Shown here: positions 30,106-42,023 of the stretch, one piece after another
How positions within the stretch are numbered: the first letter of the stretch is position 1
Layout: every line of letters starts with the position of its first letter
Assembly: GCA_025786725.1 (NCBI GenBank)
Contig: JAHLTZ010000060.1
Span: 1 to 64,000, forward strand
From: Syncephalis fuscata
Taxonomy: Eukaryota > Zoopagomycota > Zoopagomycetes > Zoopagales > Piptocephalidaceae
DNA: 64,000 nt
Reading direction: 5' to 3'
The notes under the pieces: model-generated
Databases searched by the model: none
What the model was told of the DNA's origin: nothing
Seen by the model: only the letters and a program-made list of their open reading frames with translations
Made by a program: the position numbers and the translations under genes

Positions 30106-31127
30106 ATCGTAACGTTATATTTAGATGTAGACTGATAGACAAAGTGATTTTAGAATATTTCGTATTTAAATAATTAAGAAGGCGTATAAATTAAAAGAAA
30201 ATGGGTTTAATGTGAACAAAGGATAATGAAACGCATGACTTGCAGTAACCGGTTTTAGTATAAATAGAACATATTACATGTACGAAATTGTCTGGGGCAT
30301 TATAAATAATAAACTGAAATGCATGTTATATTTTTAAAGTTACAAAAATGCTACTGCCATTAACTATTGGCTATATGGTTGGTATTGAACGTTGTAGATA
30401 CCACGACCTTACAAAAATAAACGTGATTATTACAGTTTTTCATAACTCTAACTTATCTATATTAGAATCACGTATACTGCTATGTGATATTAATTTGTGT
30501 AACCCAGTGATTGTGAATTAACGTAAATCTAGTAAATGACATGTTACTATATTCTTTTTATGTTATATGTATATGGTGTAAATCGTCGCTGTACATCGGT
30601 ATTTCTTCATACTAATTTGCTATTATAATTGTTACAGTATTGTAGAGTGCTTTGAACTTACTTGATCCAAATTCATTTTTAATATTAAATTTCTAAAATC
30701 ATAAAGTCTAATAACATTTTGTTAACTAATAAAATGTAAATTACATTTTTGACTAATTTTATATGCAAAAATCATTGTTCTATTTCTTATACCATTCATT
30801 ACAACTAAGCATGGAGAACTTGAATCCGGCAATCATTTTGCTATCTTTTAGCTATATAAACCATAATCCGTAAAAACCCCATTATTTTTACACATTTATT
30901 AGTGTATTAGCACAACTATCGTACCATCACTCAATGCATTTACAGTATACTTTGCCAATAGCTACCTATATGTCATAAGTACATTTATGCAAAAAATGTT
31001 ATAGATACTGTTTTATTATACGTAAAGTTATACGCATTGTTGCCAGTGCTTTATTAATTAAATGATTATTACTTTTAATGTATATTTCATTAAACTTTAC
31101 TATTTACTAACTGTTATTTTTACGCCT
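30106..31127. other. Spacer upstream of 7TM copy A
   Basis: AT-rich, no supported coding region. Confidence 0.4.
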
Positions 31128-31309
31128 TTAACCCATTTTAGATGCTAGGATGACTAGCCATTCAAAGTATTGCTCTAAAACTACGCTTAAACGGCCTAGA
31201 TATTTTTCAATTGGCATGTATTCATGAACAGTCATTAATTGTGCTGCTGATTCAGTTTCGCAATCAGTATTTTTTGCTTGTTTGCTTTTTGCTTTACGCC
31301 CTTGTTGAT
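31128..31309 (-). pseudogene. Coding fragment of unknown family
   Basis: After a TTTTCAG acceptor-like site at 31310-31316, the minus strand stays open to the TAA at 31128-31130: a basic start (QQGRKAKSKQAK), then LMTVHEYMPIEKYLGRL and VVLEQYFEWLVILASKMG. Composition looks protein-like, unlike nearby AT-rich frames. The only upstream ATG in range (MDEVVKDG) runs into a stop. It may be the last exon of a degraded or mis-assembled gene lying between the 7TM copies. Confidence 0.3.
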
Positions 31310-31753
31310 CTGAAAACAGGTTAAACTTTAAATTTTTTGCCTGAAAATACTTTCACCACGTATCCAGTTAGTTGATAACAACTAGCCGTCCTTTACTACC
31401 TCATCCATTAAATAAATAAATTATTATATGAATAATTATACAAACAATTACAATATGTTCATATGATTTATCACATAAACACTTATATATGCAATAACAA
31501 TTCACACCGTCATCGACACTTTCATTAACATGTCAGCAACATAATACCAAATAAACAACTAGTGTATGATTTAACATATTAAATTAACTAAATAAGCATT
31601 ATTTTATAGCCAATTGTTACTTATCTTACTATTTTCGAAATATTTTATTGTTTAGTTTACTATGATACACAAACAAATTGACTTTGACAATAAATGAGAA
31701 TAAATAACGGCCATAGAATCAATAATTTTAAAAGCTCATAGTAGCGTTAATAG

Positions 31754-32760
31754 TTATATATAGTTGGTGATAGCTACAAACCGGCTAGAATAGCCTGTTT
31801 CAATCGCATTTATATCAGCATCAGCACTGCGGATATTATTATGTCGATTCATTGCCAAGTTGCTGGAGTCATTGTTTGTGCGTTTTTTTGTACCATAGCT
31901 CACGAGTATCGTTGATGTAATATACCTAGATAGGTTCTAGCAATGTTTTGGATAATACAAGTTACTTACCAATCAAAATATAAAAAGTCCTTGAGAAAAG
32001 TCCTCCCATCTCAAGAAGAATAATGAAACAGCATATTAGGTTACAAAAATTACCAAACACATGGCCTGTATACCGTCATGGGCCAATTTTCTCCATGCGT
32101 CAGAGCCGTATCTTTTATACTGCTTGTAGGCCATAGTACTAAAGATTCCCGAAAAAAGTATATTGCTAGGAATCATCATACCGATCCAGTACCATAAAAC
32201 AATAGAATGCTGGTTAAAAGTACAACCAAATTGTCCATCCAATGTAACATATGACCATCCATATGCAATAATAAAAAAGAAAAATTGCGGCAGAATACAG
32301 ACAGTACCGCAAATAGCTACCCAGCGTTGCGACAACAGCACAAGTAAGCTTTGTAAAGTATAACAATGCTGTTAAAAAACATCGAAAAGCCTATACTTGC
32401 CATAGTATACCAAACAGTTATTCTACAATTCAGATGGCTCGTTAATGATGCTACAATAAATAGTATAGTGTTTCCAACGCCTAATAAAGACGGTAGAAAA
32501 TAGCATAAATCAAAAGCGTTATAAGGCTGAGTTTTAATATGTCGAAATAGACGTATCAGATTGTGAGCAAAAAAAGGTCCCAGCATAGTGATAAACGCCA
32601 GCTGACCATATAATCCTTTCATTCGGTACCAAGCATCGATTTCAAACGTTTCACCACCATTTGATTTTGTATTCACAAAACTAAGAAAATTCATTTCACC
32701 AAGTGGATGCAATGAAATACCAAACAGCTCGGTGGCGTTATTCTTCCATTCTGTATCCAT
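31754..32760 (-). CDS. Seven-transmembrane receptor-like protein, copy B, two frame breaks
   Basis: Tandem paralog of 29079-30105 with the same exon layout: first exon from the ATG at 32760 (MDTEWKNNATELFGI matches copy A), a GTAAGT intron, and a second exon ending TNYI-stop at 31754. Strings such as LIRLFRHIKTQ, LCYFLPSLLG, WVAICGTVCILPQFFFFIIAYGW and YWIGMMIPSNILFSGIFS are near-identical to A. The frame breaks twice: at 32344, where A has two G (plus strand CAAGGTAAGC) and B one, and at the A5 run 32045-32049, where six would restore CNLICC. Both are 1-nt shortfalls in homopolymers. Either assembly errors or a young pseudogene. Confidence 0.75.
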
Positions 32761-35320
32761 ATCAACACTATATCCAAGTATAACTGAATTACAAACTATA
32801 AAAATTGTGTATTGAAAGGAATAAAAAACGCTTAGCATAAAACTAAAGATCCTAAGGCGAAACAATGAGAGCAAAATGCATGGTTTGCATCAACAGGTTT
32901 TAACTTAAATAGAAATTTTCTATTTACAAGCCTGCTTTTATACAGCATAAAAGGTAAACTATTATAACACAAATACCGGTATTCGGGCCGATTAACCGAT
33001 AAAACGTATCACCAATGGCGTGCAGCTATCCGTAATAGTTGGCATAAATATTTCCTATTTACTATTTTCTAATAACAATAAAAATATTTAATATACCCCT
33101 ACTTCGTTTTTACACAAACTATTATTTAATTGGCAAGTGCCTTATTATTTCATCTTGTATTTTAAATTAAAAAATTGCTACTGCTATTAGCTATTCAAGC
33201 ATATCTTCGAATTGTAATTATATGTTATAATCCATTGTTTAGTTAGAATTTTTAACATCAATAGTTTATGGTTATATATTACAAAAACCAATTTGCCGTA
33301 TTGTTGTTTATTGAATTACAATGTTGTTTAATAAATGATGTATTAGTTTATGATTAGTGTCGGATTAAAAATTAAAAAAGCCACAAGACCTTAATGGTAT
33401 ATGTCACTTTTATATTCGTAGTACATGGGTAGCATACGCTCAGTATAAATACACACATGACTGCCTATATTTTAGTAAAGCTGTTATATTTACTCTGTTA
33501 TCGTTTTGCTACTATTTAATCTAGTCTTTCTACGATAAAACTATTTTAAATACTAATAAAACACACACACAGACTAATTAGCTAAGTAATAATGATAACC
33601 GTTTTATAAATAGTCAACTACAGTCTATCAATATTAATTTATGTAATATTGGCTTCAAATAATTATCATACTAACATATGTTAAGTAGATAAATAGTTAG
33701 TATGGATAATTATTTTAAATTACAGTTATTGCACTAATATAAATACTAAATGTGAATGTGCTATATAAATGTTTTAGTGTTGGATATTGTTTATTGTAGA
33801 ATAATTATGTATTAGTTTATAGCAGCTTGAGCACACAGATTAATTATATACATATTTGCAATAGGTCCATAGACAGTTATGTTTAATTTATTATTGCTTT
33901 TGCTTGCATCGAATAAACCTGGATAAATATAACTTATTTTGAAGATACAAATATATAAATTAGATTAGTATACAACATATAACCATTTAGTATTTATCAT
34001 AACTACCGACTTAAGCTTGGCGTTAGCTTATTACATTGTGTACTATTTAAACAAGCAGTGCAGTTTTAGAATAAAGTCATAATAGTATGACTAAATAGAG
34101 TTGTTTACTATGCCATTCACACAAGTTTGGCACATATCATTTTTATGCTTAATCGGTTAAGCCGTGTAATCTAGATTTAATCCATCAGCTTATCGCGTTG
34201 TAAAGAGCTTACCAATATTAATGTCCAGGCAATATAATGACAGCAATAAAGACTCTTTTGCAATAAGTGTACAAGAAAACACACGGTTTACTACATATTA
34301 CACTAATAGTTACATGTACTGAAGATTCTACTGGAATGGTTGTAGCTGCTTATACGGAAGACTAAGAGCAATTGCGTAGTACATTGGTCATAGACGGTTT
34401 TAGACGACTCATGTTTTATTACGACATTTTCCACAACTATCACAATACATAAGCTGGCTTTACCGCTCCTCCGAACCAACACTGCACCTTTATCTTCTCT
34501 TTCTACTCTTTACCACTCGATATACACTACACTCATTCGCCCTTACTGCCATTTGTTGTCCAATATGCTTTGCACTTGCTAGCCGTCTAATGATTACAAG
34601 ATCACTGCTGGTTGCTGCTATATGTACTAAGGTCGGTAAACGGGCGTGGGAGGTGCGATGCAGTTGTGCCTTTTGGCTATGAAGCACTGGATATGCAGTG
34701 TTCTAGAAGCTATATATCACGCAGTGTGTACTCCAGCATGCTGTAGAAGGCGCTTGTCTGCACATAGTTGATTGGTCTTTTGTATAGTAACATTGGTACG
34801 CTTACCGTGTGTTTGTTTGCGAGGTTGCCTTGCTGAGTATCTGGCTGTTGAGGCGACATAAGGTTTGCGCTTAAGATATCTGATATCTGATGGTGCAGAG
34901 CAAATGTTGTTTGGACAACCACTACTTATTGCGGTGTAGTCAAGCAGCAAACATCATTGGCACATGTGGCTCATCTCGTTTACTGACCCTCTTCAATAGA
35001 TATAGATTTGAGAGATATTTAGATTTGGCAAGAACAGGACCACAATATGCTGTACAGTCATCCGGTTTGTACTAGTCTATCATTATTTATGTATTTCTTT
35101 AAATAAAGCTTTTTTACAAATACTAAACAGTTTATTAACTATTTATCGTCATCATGTTCAATTGTGCGAATATTATCGATTTTAGTCATTTGAACATTAA
35201 ACAAACACTAAATTGGTAATAAACTGCTTAAAGTTTGTAAGAAAAAAAACATTATTTTATATTTAATATAACTAATAAACATTTTATTAAAATCTCAAGT
35301 ATATCAGTAAATTAAGTGCA
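32761..35320. other. Gene-poor region
   Basis: Largely AT-rich. A GC-richer island at about 34440-35080 has overlapping short frames on both strands (for example LARTGPQYAVQSSGLY on the plus strand, and a minus-strand frame with LPTLVHIAATSSDLVIIRRLAS, faintly ankyrin-like). None shows a full domain or exon structure; possibly a gene remnant. The 35140-35200 stretch shares CATCATGTTCAAT and TTTTAGTCATTTGA with R1 copy B. Confidence 0.35.
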
Positions 35321-38001
35321 TTAGAATCGTTGTCGAAGTGAAGTGCCCCATCGACGTGCCAGCCTTTTACGAGGGTCGTCGCGGTTTGAGCGGCATATAT
35401 TTAATAGATCTAGTTTAGTGGATTCTGCCTCCAAACGAATACACTGCTGATAGAATGGATTAAAATCATTAATGCGTATTTCAGGCCATACTTGACCACG
35501 ACTGTCGCGTCGTGACATGTCTTTTTGATGTCGACCTGACTCCCGGCTGCTTTTAGAATCTAGAGTTTGCAACAGCTTAAGCGCATTCTCTAGATCGCCA
35601 GCTCTATATAATAAGCATCGTAAGTATTAATCATGTCAATTCCTAGTTTAGCTTGCCTTGCTAAACCGTTAATCATTAGTTTATATGCATTGTGGCGCTG
35701 CTGTGGTTCGCAACCCAGATCTTGCCGTCGTGTCGTTTTAATGACAGCTGAAATGGCTGGATTCTCATCCTCTGATTTCCACCAAGCTTGCAATGTGTTC
35801 CAGATCTGCCATGCCTTTTTGATGTGACCAGATTTTTCGGTGTGAAGCTGTAAAGCAAGCGAGTAGGTCCAGCCATCGCGTACAAGTTTTAATTCATCAT
35901 AAACGTGCTCATATACACGGTTGGCCTCTTCGAACATACGGTATGATAATTGTACAGCCAAGTAACCGTTGACCAGTTGGACAGACAGTTTAGGTGGATG
36001 ACAAGCTGGCTTACTTTCGGCATTTGATTCTATGGCTGTACTTGTAAACTCAAGGCATAATTAAACAATCGTTTAGATTCTACCAATATGTGTATACGGG
36101 TGGTGGGCACAAATGGCAATAATGGGCCTTCATCGCCTGGTATGACCGATAATAATGTTGTTGACTTCTTTGAATCCAATGTAACAGGTGGGTTGTTCTC
36201 CTTTAATTTAGCGGCTTCATTTTGTTGTCGTCGCATAGCATCAGCTGCCCAGCCATTTCTTGCGGTGGCTGCGTAAGCCATAAACATATTTGTATATGTC
36301 GCCTCATCGGGAGCCAGTTCTGGCTCTTTCTTTGCACTATATAGCACTGATATGAGCCAGTTATTATAACACCATCTACACCTTCCTACCGCTTTAACAT
36401 GTCAAAAAATAGATTTCTAGCACGTTCTATATCTCCTTGACGTGCAGCCGCAGCCAACAGTGCATTATATGTGTAAATGTCGGCCATAAACCCATAATCG
36501 GCCATCTGTATTAGTAGTTGGAATGCCTCTGCATAATAATGTGTTAACAAGTTAAGAAAGCACAAATCAATATCAGCAATATAATATGAGTAACAACAAG
36601 GATATCTTTTCTACGTGCACACGCTCCGATCAATGCATTAAACGTAACATCTGTTGGATTTAATTTGGCACGAGCCATTTCCTCAAACAAATTCATGGCT
36701 CTTTCTACCTGGTTGCCCTGTAATATAAATACATAGTTAGTATCTTAACCATTCACTTGCCTATTATTATCTTTATCTTACCTTGGCACACGCGTGTATC
36801 ATCAACGAATAGCTGACTTCATCAGGTCGACAAATCTCAAATCGCATATGATCAAATGTTATCCATGCTCGATCAAGCTGTCCAGCTTGTACACATCCTT
36901 TCATCAGCATAGTCATAATCATCTATTAATGATCGTCAGTAATAGATCGTAATAACAATAAACGCATTACCTGGTTGGGCTGTAGATTACGCGATCGCAT
37001 AACCTGATATGTTTTGAATGCATCATCAACTCGACGGTTGTTGATATAAGCTTTAATCAATCCACCCATCGTCACCTCATTGGGCTTAATATCGGCTAAA
37101 AAATGATTAACAATTGCTGGTATACTCGATTGAATCTTACCTTCTTCCATTGCTTTAAATGTTTCAGTCACTTTCTCCAAATCAGCAACATTGGCGTGGA
37201 CATCAATTAGAAAGTTATAGGAACGAATATCTGGATAAATCTTTAAGCTCTAAGCATTGCTCTAAATTAACCATATAATATTGTTATTTCATACGAGCTA
37301 ACCTTCATATACTCAAATAATTTTGCTGAAGTGTCTGTCTGTCGTAGCATGGCCTACATACACGTTTAAACAAACTTGCCATGTTGTATTTTTGATTACT
37401 TACACTCATTTGCAATGCGCTATTAATCCGATTTAGTGAAATAGTTGGTGTAGTTATTGCTACACTGGTTATAGTGGTGCTTGCAGCACCGGTCACTGCC
37501 GTTTCAATTAGCTTTAGCGTACTCTCAAGCTGCAGCGCTACTTGTTTTAATTCCTCATCCTTACGCGTTTCAAGGTATTGGACATCTAAATTACGCAAAT
37601 AATTCTTATCAACCTTGCTATATCGCCCCAATAATTTTGGCTTAATGGTAGCAGTTGTCTTCGGCGATGTAGGCTTTGTAACCGATGAATATATTTGATT
37701 TAGCTCAGTTTCTGACCAGGCTCTCTCAGTCTATAATATTTTTTGTAAATATTCATATTTATAATTATTATAACACAAACCTTGTTGAATTTCAATCCTT
37801 TTAACTGTTGTTCTTCCATTAAATCCAAACTAATATACAGCATAAGTACAAGAAATACTAACGCGTTGTTAATTACCGTTCAGAAATAACGCTTTCAGCA
37901 GCAGCATGATTCAAGGATCGTATTGAAAAGTTACCAGATCCGACCAGCGAATGGCCAACAGCTGTCCTTCTCAGCACCGATTGTAGTAATTGACGCTGCA
38001 T
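35321..38001 (-). CDS. Mitochondrial pentatricopeptide-repeat (PPR) protein
   Basis: Multi-exon gene; first exon 37877-38001 (ATG 38001), last coding exon ending RWGTSLRQRF-stop at 35321. The N-terminus QRQLLQSVLRRTAVGHS...RSLNHAA is rich in Arg/Leu/Ser with no acids, a mitochondrial presequence. PPR-type helix pairs recur: ADIKPNEVTMGGLIKAYINNRRVDDAFKTYQVMRSRNLQPNQ, and in other exons ...NPTDVTFNALIGACARRK... and ...PDEATYTNMFMAYAATARNGWAADAM. Such repeats bind organelle RNA for stability, splicing or translation. Introns are short with GTAAG donors. The exact ortholog is not clear to me. Some exon joins in the middle are not resolved by eye. Confidence 0.8.
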
Positions 38002-38410
38002 ACGAATCTTGCAAACGGTGAATGTGACGCACAAAAGAAAAAAGAAATATTTTTGTAACAATATATTTTTTTTATGTTACAAAAGCTGTTATATTTTGAC
38101 TCTCACATTTTTTATTTATCCATTTCATCCCTCAATACTTTTAGATACAATTAAACACTTATTCATCACTATAACATGTATAACATCACATCCAACATTA
38201 ATTGATTCATGTGTAATTATCAATACAATAATGTAACTAATTAGTTATTTTTATTATTGTTTTGATATGTATATATATACATTGTCATTATGATATTAAT
38301 TGTTCAAAATGCCATTTATTTAGTTGGATTGGCTATAGAGAAGTGGCTGTTTAATAAACAACTTTTATATCAATTATATTAATAGTGATCTTACATCGCA
38401 AATATATCCA

Positions 38411-38535
38411 AAATACAATAGTAGAATATTGGAAAATAGAATAGACCATTCAGATGCAATAATTCATGCTGTATGTAGATATAACAACGACTGCAAAATG
38501 ACATTAAATCAATTATATGGTTTCTATATATCTAT
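38411..38535. repeat. Dispersed repeat R2, copy 3 (decayed)
   Basis: GAATATTGGAAAATAGAATAGACCA and CAGATGCAA, followed by TGTATGTAG and ATAACAACGACTGC, align to the R2 copies at 17551 and 21641 with many changes. Confidence 0.55.
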
Positions 38536-38799
38536 ACTATTATATAACATTTTATAATATACTGAATACACTATAGTGTTTATATGCTTCATGTAACTTA
38601 CTAAATGCATGAGGTAAATCAGGTGAAATTTATTAATAATAAAACTAGAACCAAAAGAACAACTGCAATAGTTAGCGCATATTTACTAGACAATAAAATA
38701 ACATACGATATAAAAAATATACGGTGTGAAATGACAATTAGCTATATCAAATTATTGAGTATATCTGCATGATCAATGAGCGGAATTAGTCGACATTTG

Positions 38800-39310
38800 T
38801 TAATAATAGAGCTAAAACAAACGCAAAAATAGTTTTGGATAGAAGAAGACTAGGCAAGTATAGAATGATAAATAAATGATAAATGTACAGTAAGAAAGCA
38901 TATAAAACGATGCCAAAGCTATAGAGCATATAATACAATGAGTGAACTGAGTGGAGTATATTGCAGCGTATAAAAAATAAAATGTGTCTAGTGTATCGTA
39001 GAATGATACATAGTAGTGTGGGACAGAATGGGAATGATATAGGTAAACGGTGGATATATGCGTACTGGATAACGAATTTATGATGACGAGTATTTGATGA
39101 CTGATGTCACTCACCACCCATCATCATGTTCAATAGACTGGATGTTATTAAATATTAGTCATTTGTCCTCCAAAAAAGCAATGTGTGGTGATGTGACGAT
39201 TAAATAAAACTCACCACTTGTCCCCATGTTCAATAGATTGAATGTGCAGTGCAATTGCGCGAATGTTATTAAATTTAGTCATTTGACACTGAATCGCATT
39301 AAATAATTAA
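38800..39310. repeat. Dispersed repeat R1, copy B
   Basis: Longest copy: AAGACTAGGCAAGTATAGAATGATA, GTAAGAAAGCATAT, GACAGAATGGGAATGATATAGG and GATATATGCGTACTGGATAA align to the reverse complement of 1890-2060 and to 61105-61345. It ends with two internal repeats of TCACCAC..CATGTTCAATAGA(C/T)TG(A/G)ATG (39112 and 39212). Confidence 0.65.
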
Positions 39311-39350
39311 TAAAAAACAATTTATTTAGTGCACAAAACTAAATACATGT

Positions 39351-42023
39351 TTAAAAATCATCGTCTAATATTGATGTTAGTTATTATAATGTATTGTTAG
39401 TATGTACTTACCAAGTTTGTTGCGCTTGCTTTCTTCAGCTTCATTCTCTGAAGCATGAGAAAGCTGGCGCTTCTCGACCTTGGAAGAAGAAAAAGGTTCA
39501 ACCAAATTTGCTGCTTCTTGTACATTCTGTACCAGCTCTTCCGCTTCTTCTTCCACTTTTGCTTCTTCATTCTGATCATCTTCTTGTTGAACTGGCTCAT
39601 CTTCTGTGCCAGTTGCTTGTTTTTGAGCCACTTCTTCTGGCTCTTCCTTGTCCGTGTCTTGGATTGGTTGAGCGCTGTCCTTTAGTTTGGTTAGTTCAGT
39701 TTGCTCGGTTTCTTCGTCTTCTTCCAGGTCCTTTAGTTCTTCCAATAGCTGAGGGTCGCGATACCGCTCAACCAGCGTTTTGAATGGCTCGCTGAGCCAT
39801 GAATTCTTTAGCGCCATTCCAGCCGTGTATCTGGCCGATGGGCTTGAATTCAACAAAGCAGCTATAAATCCTATAGCTGCAATTGTATTAATAAATTGTA
39901 TAAATCTAAACCATATTACTTACCTTGATCTGTAACAGTCTTCCACACTTCGCCGCTGAACTGAGGCTCATCATTTATCATCTTGCGTACAAGAAAGTGA
40001 ATATCCGTAAATCCCTCAAACGGATGCTTTTCTATTACATGTGTTAATAAAAACATAATAATCTAGTCTGTTAGAACTTACTTGAGAATAAAGAATATAT
40101 TGTTACGCCCAGACTCCATGCATCAACCTCTTTGCCATATCCATCAACAGCATGGTCAGAGACATCAAATGTGTTGACGACTTAGATTCGCAGCTGCTTG
40201 TTCGATAATAGCACGCCCTCCCTTGCTTCCCAAAAAGACCTCAGGCGCCATAAAAATTGGCGTACCACGGTAATCGTCTGCAAGTGCTTGGCATCTTCCA
40301 GCTGGCACGCCAGCCCAAAGTCGGAATACATCACATGCGGGTACTTGTGATGTCCGCGCAAAAGGATGTTTTTGGGCTACAGCAACATTAGTTGATTATA
40401 TTGCATTGCCAATTGTTACTTACTTTAATGTCTAATGTTTGATGGTGAAATCACATACAATTACCAAATGTTGCTAATAAATAACCATTACACTTACCCC
40501 GATGAATAATGTTATTTTTATGCAGGTACTAATTGATCTGTGTTAGTAAATATCAATGGTATAATTATTACTCACCTTCAATCCACGCATTAGTTGGTGC
40601 ACAATATACTGTGCTGCAGGCTCTGGCAGGGGGTGGTGCAGCTTTAGATAGTTTTTTAAATCACCACCCTCTGCCATCTCGAGCACAACGTAGTTGAACT
40701 TTGCTGTAGCCATAAAATCCAACATTTTAACCATAAACGGATTATCGAGCTCGTGAAGTATCTGAATTTCAGATACGAATGTTATAACAGCTAAATCTGC
40801 CTCCTCTTGAGTTTTTTCCAGTCCATTGCTGGACTTTTTTATGGCGACGCGTTCGCCTGTGGCATTAATCTCTGCTACATATACTTTGCCAAAGGTTCCA
40901 CTAGTAAATATTAATAGTTAATATATTGCAATAATAATTATTGCTACACTCACGACCCAAGTATGGCCTTGCTGATGGTATATTTTTTTCCAACAGCCTA
41001 TACGTTATTGTGTTAAATTATTTTAATATCATATGTTAATTAAACCTACCATTTTATAATCTGGGCTGTTGTCGGGTACAATGTGGTCTGTGAGTTCCAG
41101 ATTATATACGCGAAAGGTTACTAATAATTGATTATTAATTATAATAATTATAACTATTTCATAACCTACTTTCACAGCCAGGAATACTGATAAACCCGCC
41201 ATTCAAAAAAATGATTCTTTTCGTATCTTCTGCATTTTTACCATTGACTGTACAGCATGTCAGTGTATAATTAAGGGATATTTTTATAATTACCAGTTAA
41301 TGCAACGCCACTAATGTTCTAAATAAAATTTAGTTATAAATGGAAATAGAAATAATATACTTACATGGAACATAATCAAGTTCCCTTCCTATATCAACCC
41401 GTAGTAATTAGTACAAGTTATTAAACGTTGATATGGCAATTACCATAAATATACGAAAGGACTGTTTTGGCGCAACTGCTTCTTGAATAACATAATCACT
41501 ATATTAATAAAGTCATCATTACATAGTTGTTAGTAAAAGTCATTTTACCTCAAATAGTAGTTAATTCAATACTTACCACTCGACGCCACTTCCAAAGATA
41601 AAAGTTTGCCCAACTCTTATCAATATCTCTATAATATTGATCAGCCAATTACACCACAGTTATTTATAAACTTTTACTTACCTGTGCGTTCCAAGTCGAA
41701 CACTTCTATCCATCCAGCTACATCACGCATCTCAACATGAGGCAGGCTGTCCCATAGCATGGGCGTCTTTTTGAGGAAGCAGGTGTTTATACTGTCGTCA
41801 TCAGATGGTTTAAGTGGTGCATTGGCTGCAGTAGAAGCAGTAGATATAGTAAGGCAGGAGGGACGGGGGAGGCGGATGGGCCAGCAACTGATGTATTAAC
41901 AGCATCTGGTACGTGGCTAGAATGTGATAGCGACTTAAGCGGAGTGTCGTTAGATGCCAACGACGCGGCATGATAAGATGGCTCAGCATTGCCATATGAG
42001 GTGGAGTTGTTTGAAGACGACAT
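39351..42023 (-). CDS. CHK2/Cds1-like FHA-kinase, frame breaks
   Basis: Many-exon gene from ATG 42023 to TAA 39351-39353. A Ser/Pro-rich start is followed by an FHA-like region (GWIEVFDLERT; further exons to IFLNGGFISIPG and FRVYNLELTDHIVPDNSPDY), then the kinase: YTISKAILGSGTFGKVYVAE, RVAIKK, NYVVLEMAEGGDLKNYL, YLHKNNIIHRDIK, PKNILL, YSDFGLACQLED, GTPIFMAPEVF, VDAWSLGVTIY, SARYTAGMALKNSWL, and an acidic Glu-rich tail. The HRD-D-I-K stretch is split by a 31-nt exon (40498-40528) and an 8-nt exon (40424-40431), as in the kinase at window start. Frames break near 40270 (ACCGTGG needs one more C), near 40190, and in the CCCCC tract near 41867. Expected role: DNA-damage checkpoint kinase. Confidence 0.83.

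Noticed and set aside
34440-35080. GC-richer island with an ankyrin-like or RNA-gene look
   Set aside because: No complete repeat motif, no tRNA/rRNA pattern, no consistent frame.
38812-39117. 101-residue minus-strand hydrophobic frame
   Set aside because: Lies wholly inside dispersed repeat R1.
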